6,722 bases of DNA, taken from positions 1 through 6,722 of the forward strand of contig SBFU01000404.1 of the NCBI GenBank assembly GCA_006227785.1, given 5' to 3'. Of the stretch, positions 6,055-6,722 are shown piece after piece; the first letter of the stretch is position 1; each line of letters starts with the position of its first letter. A model generated the notes under the pieces. It was not told the origin of the DNA, ran no database searches, and saw only the letters and a program-made list of their open reading frames with translations. The stretch is from Burkholderiales bacterium (GTDB taxonomy: Bacteria > Pseudomonadota > Gammaproteobacteria > Burkholderiales > Burkholderiaceae_C). The position numbers and the translations under genes are program-made.

Positions 6055-6591
6055 ATGCATCCGCTGCGAGCCCCCCGACGCCTGGCCGACCTCATCAACT
6101 TCCGACTGCAGCGCTGTCATTCCCTCAGCGGTGCGCCCGTGATCCGGCTGCTTGAAGGGCGTTACGGCATCACCCGCCGGGAATGGCGCCTGCTGGCCAC
6201 ACTGGCCGATCACGGCCCGCTGTCTCCGTCCGAACTGGCAGAGCTGTCGCAGCTGGACCGCGCACGCACATCAAGGGCCATCGGGGTGCTGGTGGAGAAG
6301 GGACTGCTGCGACGCCAGGTGCATGCGGCCGACACAAGGCGCGCCCGGCTGACCCTCACGCCGGAGGGCGAAGAGCTGCACGCCCAGGCCTTTCCCGAGG
6401 TCGCGGCGATCAACTCGCAGCTGCTTGACGCGCTGGATGAACCCACCCTGGAGGTGCTGGCCAAGGTCATCGACACCCTGACGGCCAGGGCGCAGCAGCT
6501 CAACCAGGAGCTGGTGCGCGATGTGAAAGCCGAGCGCCAGAGCGGCGGATCGCGACGGGTGCGAGGGGCACCGCCGGGTGGACAGGTCTGA
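6055..6591 (+). CDS. MarR-family transcriptional regulator
   Basis: The protein has 178 residues, slightly longer than typical for the family because of a basic, Gly/Arg-rich tail (QSGGSRRVRGAPPGG). N- and C-terminal helices (about 8-35 and 117-160) would form the dimer interface. Between them lies the winged helix: GITRREWRLLATLADHGPLS (38-57), a recognition helix region QLDRARTSRAIGVLVEKGLL (66-85), and a wing with the characteristic DTRRARLTLTPEG (93-105). MarR proteins are usually repressors released by small, often aromatic, ligands. The gene is divergent from the Bug-sulfatase operon across 109 bases and lies 33 bases before the DOPA dioxygenase-like gene on the same strand, so either or both could be targets. 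The Shine-Dalgarno is weak, but no better nearby start exists. Confidence 0.93.
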   Translation: MHPLRAPRRLADLINFRLQRCHSLSGAPVIRLLEGRYGITRREWRLLATLADHGPLSPSELAELSQLDRARTSRAIGVLVEKGLLRRQVHAADTRRARLTLTPEGEELHAQAFPEVAAINSQLLDALDEPTLEVLAKVIDTLTARAQQLNQELVRDVKAERQSGGSRRVRGAPPGGQV

Positions 6592-6624
6592 CGCCTTGCC
6601 TCGGGCTGTGCGAACATCGGTCCC

Positions 6625-6722
6625 ATGAACCCCGAGACATCACCCGATCCCGGCGTCCGCATCGTCGGCTACCACGCCCACGTCTATTTCGACGCTTCCA
6701 CCCTGGACCAGGCCCGTGCGCT
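6625..6722 (+). CDS. DOPA 4,5-dioxygenase family protein (N-terminal fragment, runs off right edge)
   Basis: From the ATG at 6625, 32 codons are open to the window edge (MNPETSPDPGVRIVGYHAHV..., then YFDASTLDQARAL). The segment GYHAHVYFD-x-x-T at residues 15-26 is the hallmark N terminus of the DOPA 4,5-dioxygenase family (PF08883), small cytoplasmic proteins related to fungal enzymes that cleave catechol rings. The histidines of H-A-H are plausible metal ligands. Bacterial members are mostly uncharacterised, so extradiol cleavage is a family-based guess. The short distance from the MarR stop (33 bases, no terminator) suggests co-transcription. Most of the protein lies outside the window. Confidence 0.8.
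   Translation, partial: MNPETSPDPGVRIVGYHAHVYFDASTLDQARA

Overview
The window is high-GC DNA with a strong G/C bias at third codon positions and tightly packed genes, and no rRNA, tRNA, CRISPR or mobile element was seen. An orphan Bug/TctC-type periplasmic receptor, a CrgA/DmlR-like LysR regulator, a DUF3014 protein and a DOPA 4,5-dioxygenase-family protein together suggest a betaproteobacterium, most likely Burkholderiales and perhaps Comamonadaceae. This placement is inferred from gene content and composition only. It looks like ordinary chromosomal accessory metabolism rather than a defence island or prophage.

Layout. (1) 1-733, minus strand: a membrane-anchored DUF3014 protein cut by the left edge, preceded by a 70-codon hypothetical gene. 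(2) 734-843: a divergent regulatory gap holding a perfect palindrome with 11-base arms that contains a T-N11-A LysR-type box and touches the ribosome binding site of the next gene. (3) 844-1767, plus: LysR-family regulator. (4) 1758-2696, minus: cytoplasmic M14-type zinc metallocarboxypeptidase/deacylase, overlapping the LysR gene tail to tail by 10 bases. (5) 2738-3361, plus: EcsC-like protein, divergent from the M14 gene across 41 bases. (6) 3374-4927, minus: sulfatase of the phosphonate monoester hydrolase-like type with an intact C-x-P-S-R formylglycine motif. (7) 4968-5945, minus: Bug receptor with a signal peptide, the upstream member of a two-gene operon with the sulfatase. (8) 6055-6591, plus: MarR-family regulator divergent from the Bug gene, followed after 33 bases by (9) a DOPA 4,5-dioxygenase-family gene cut by the right edge.

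How the genes may work together. The most coherent unit is MarR <-> Bug-sulfatase. A periplasmic receptor would capture a small carboxylated compound, a cytoplasmic sulfatase or phosphonate/phosphodiester hydrolase would cleave an ester, and a divergent MarR protein could control both this operon and the putative ring-cleavage gene behind it. The LysR regulator probably controls itself and perhaps the small gene and DUF3014 gene to its left. No transporter membrane component (TctA/TctB) and no formylglycine-generating enzyme lie in the window, so both would have to be encoded elsewhere. I see no clearly new multi-gene system. The best leads are the Bug-sulfatase-MarR module, the LysR palindrome and the small conserved-looking gene.
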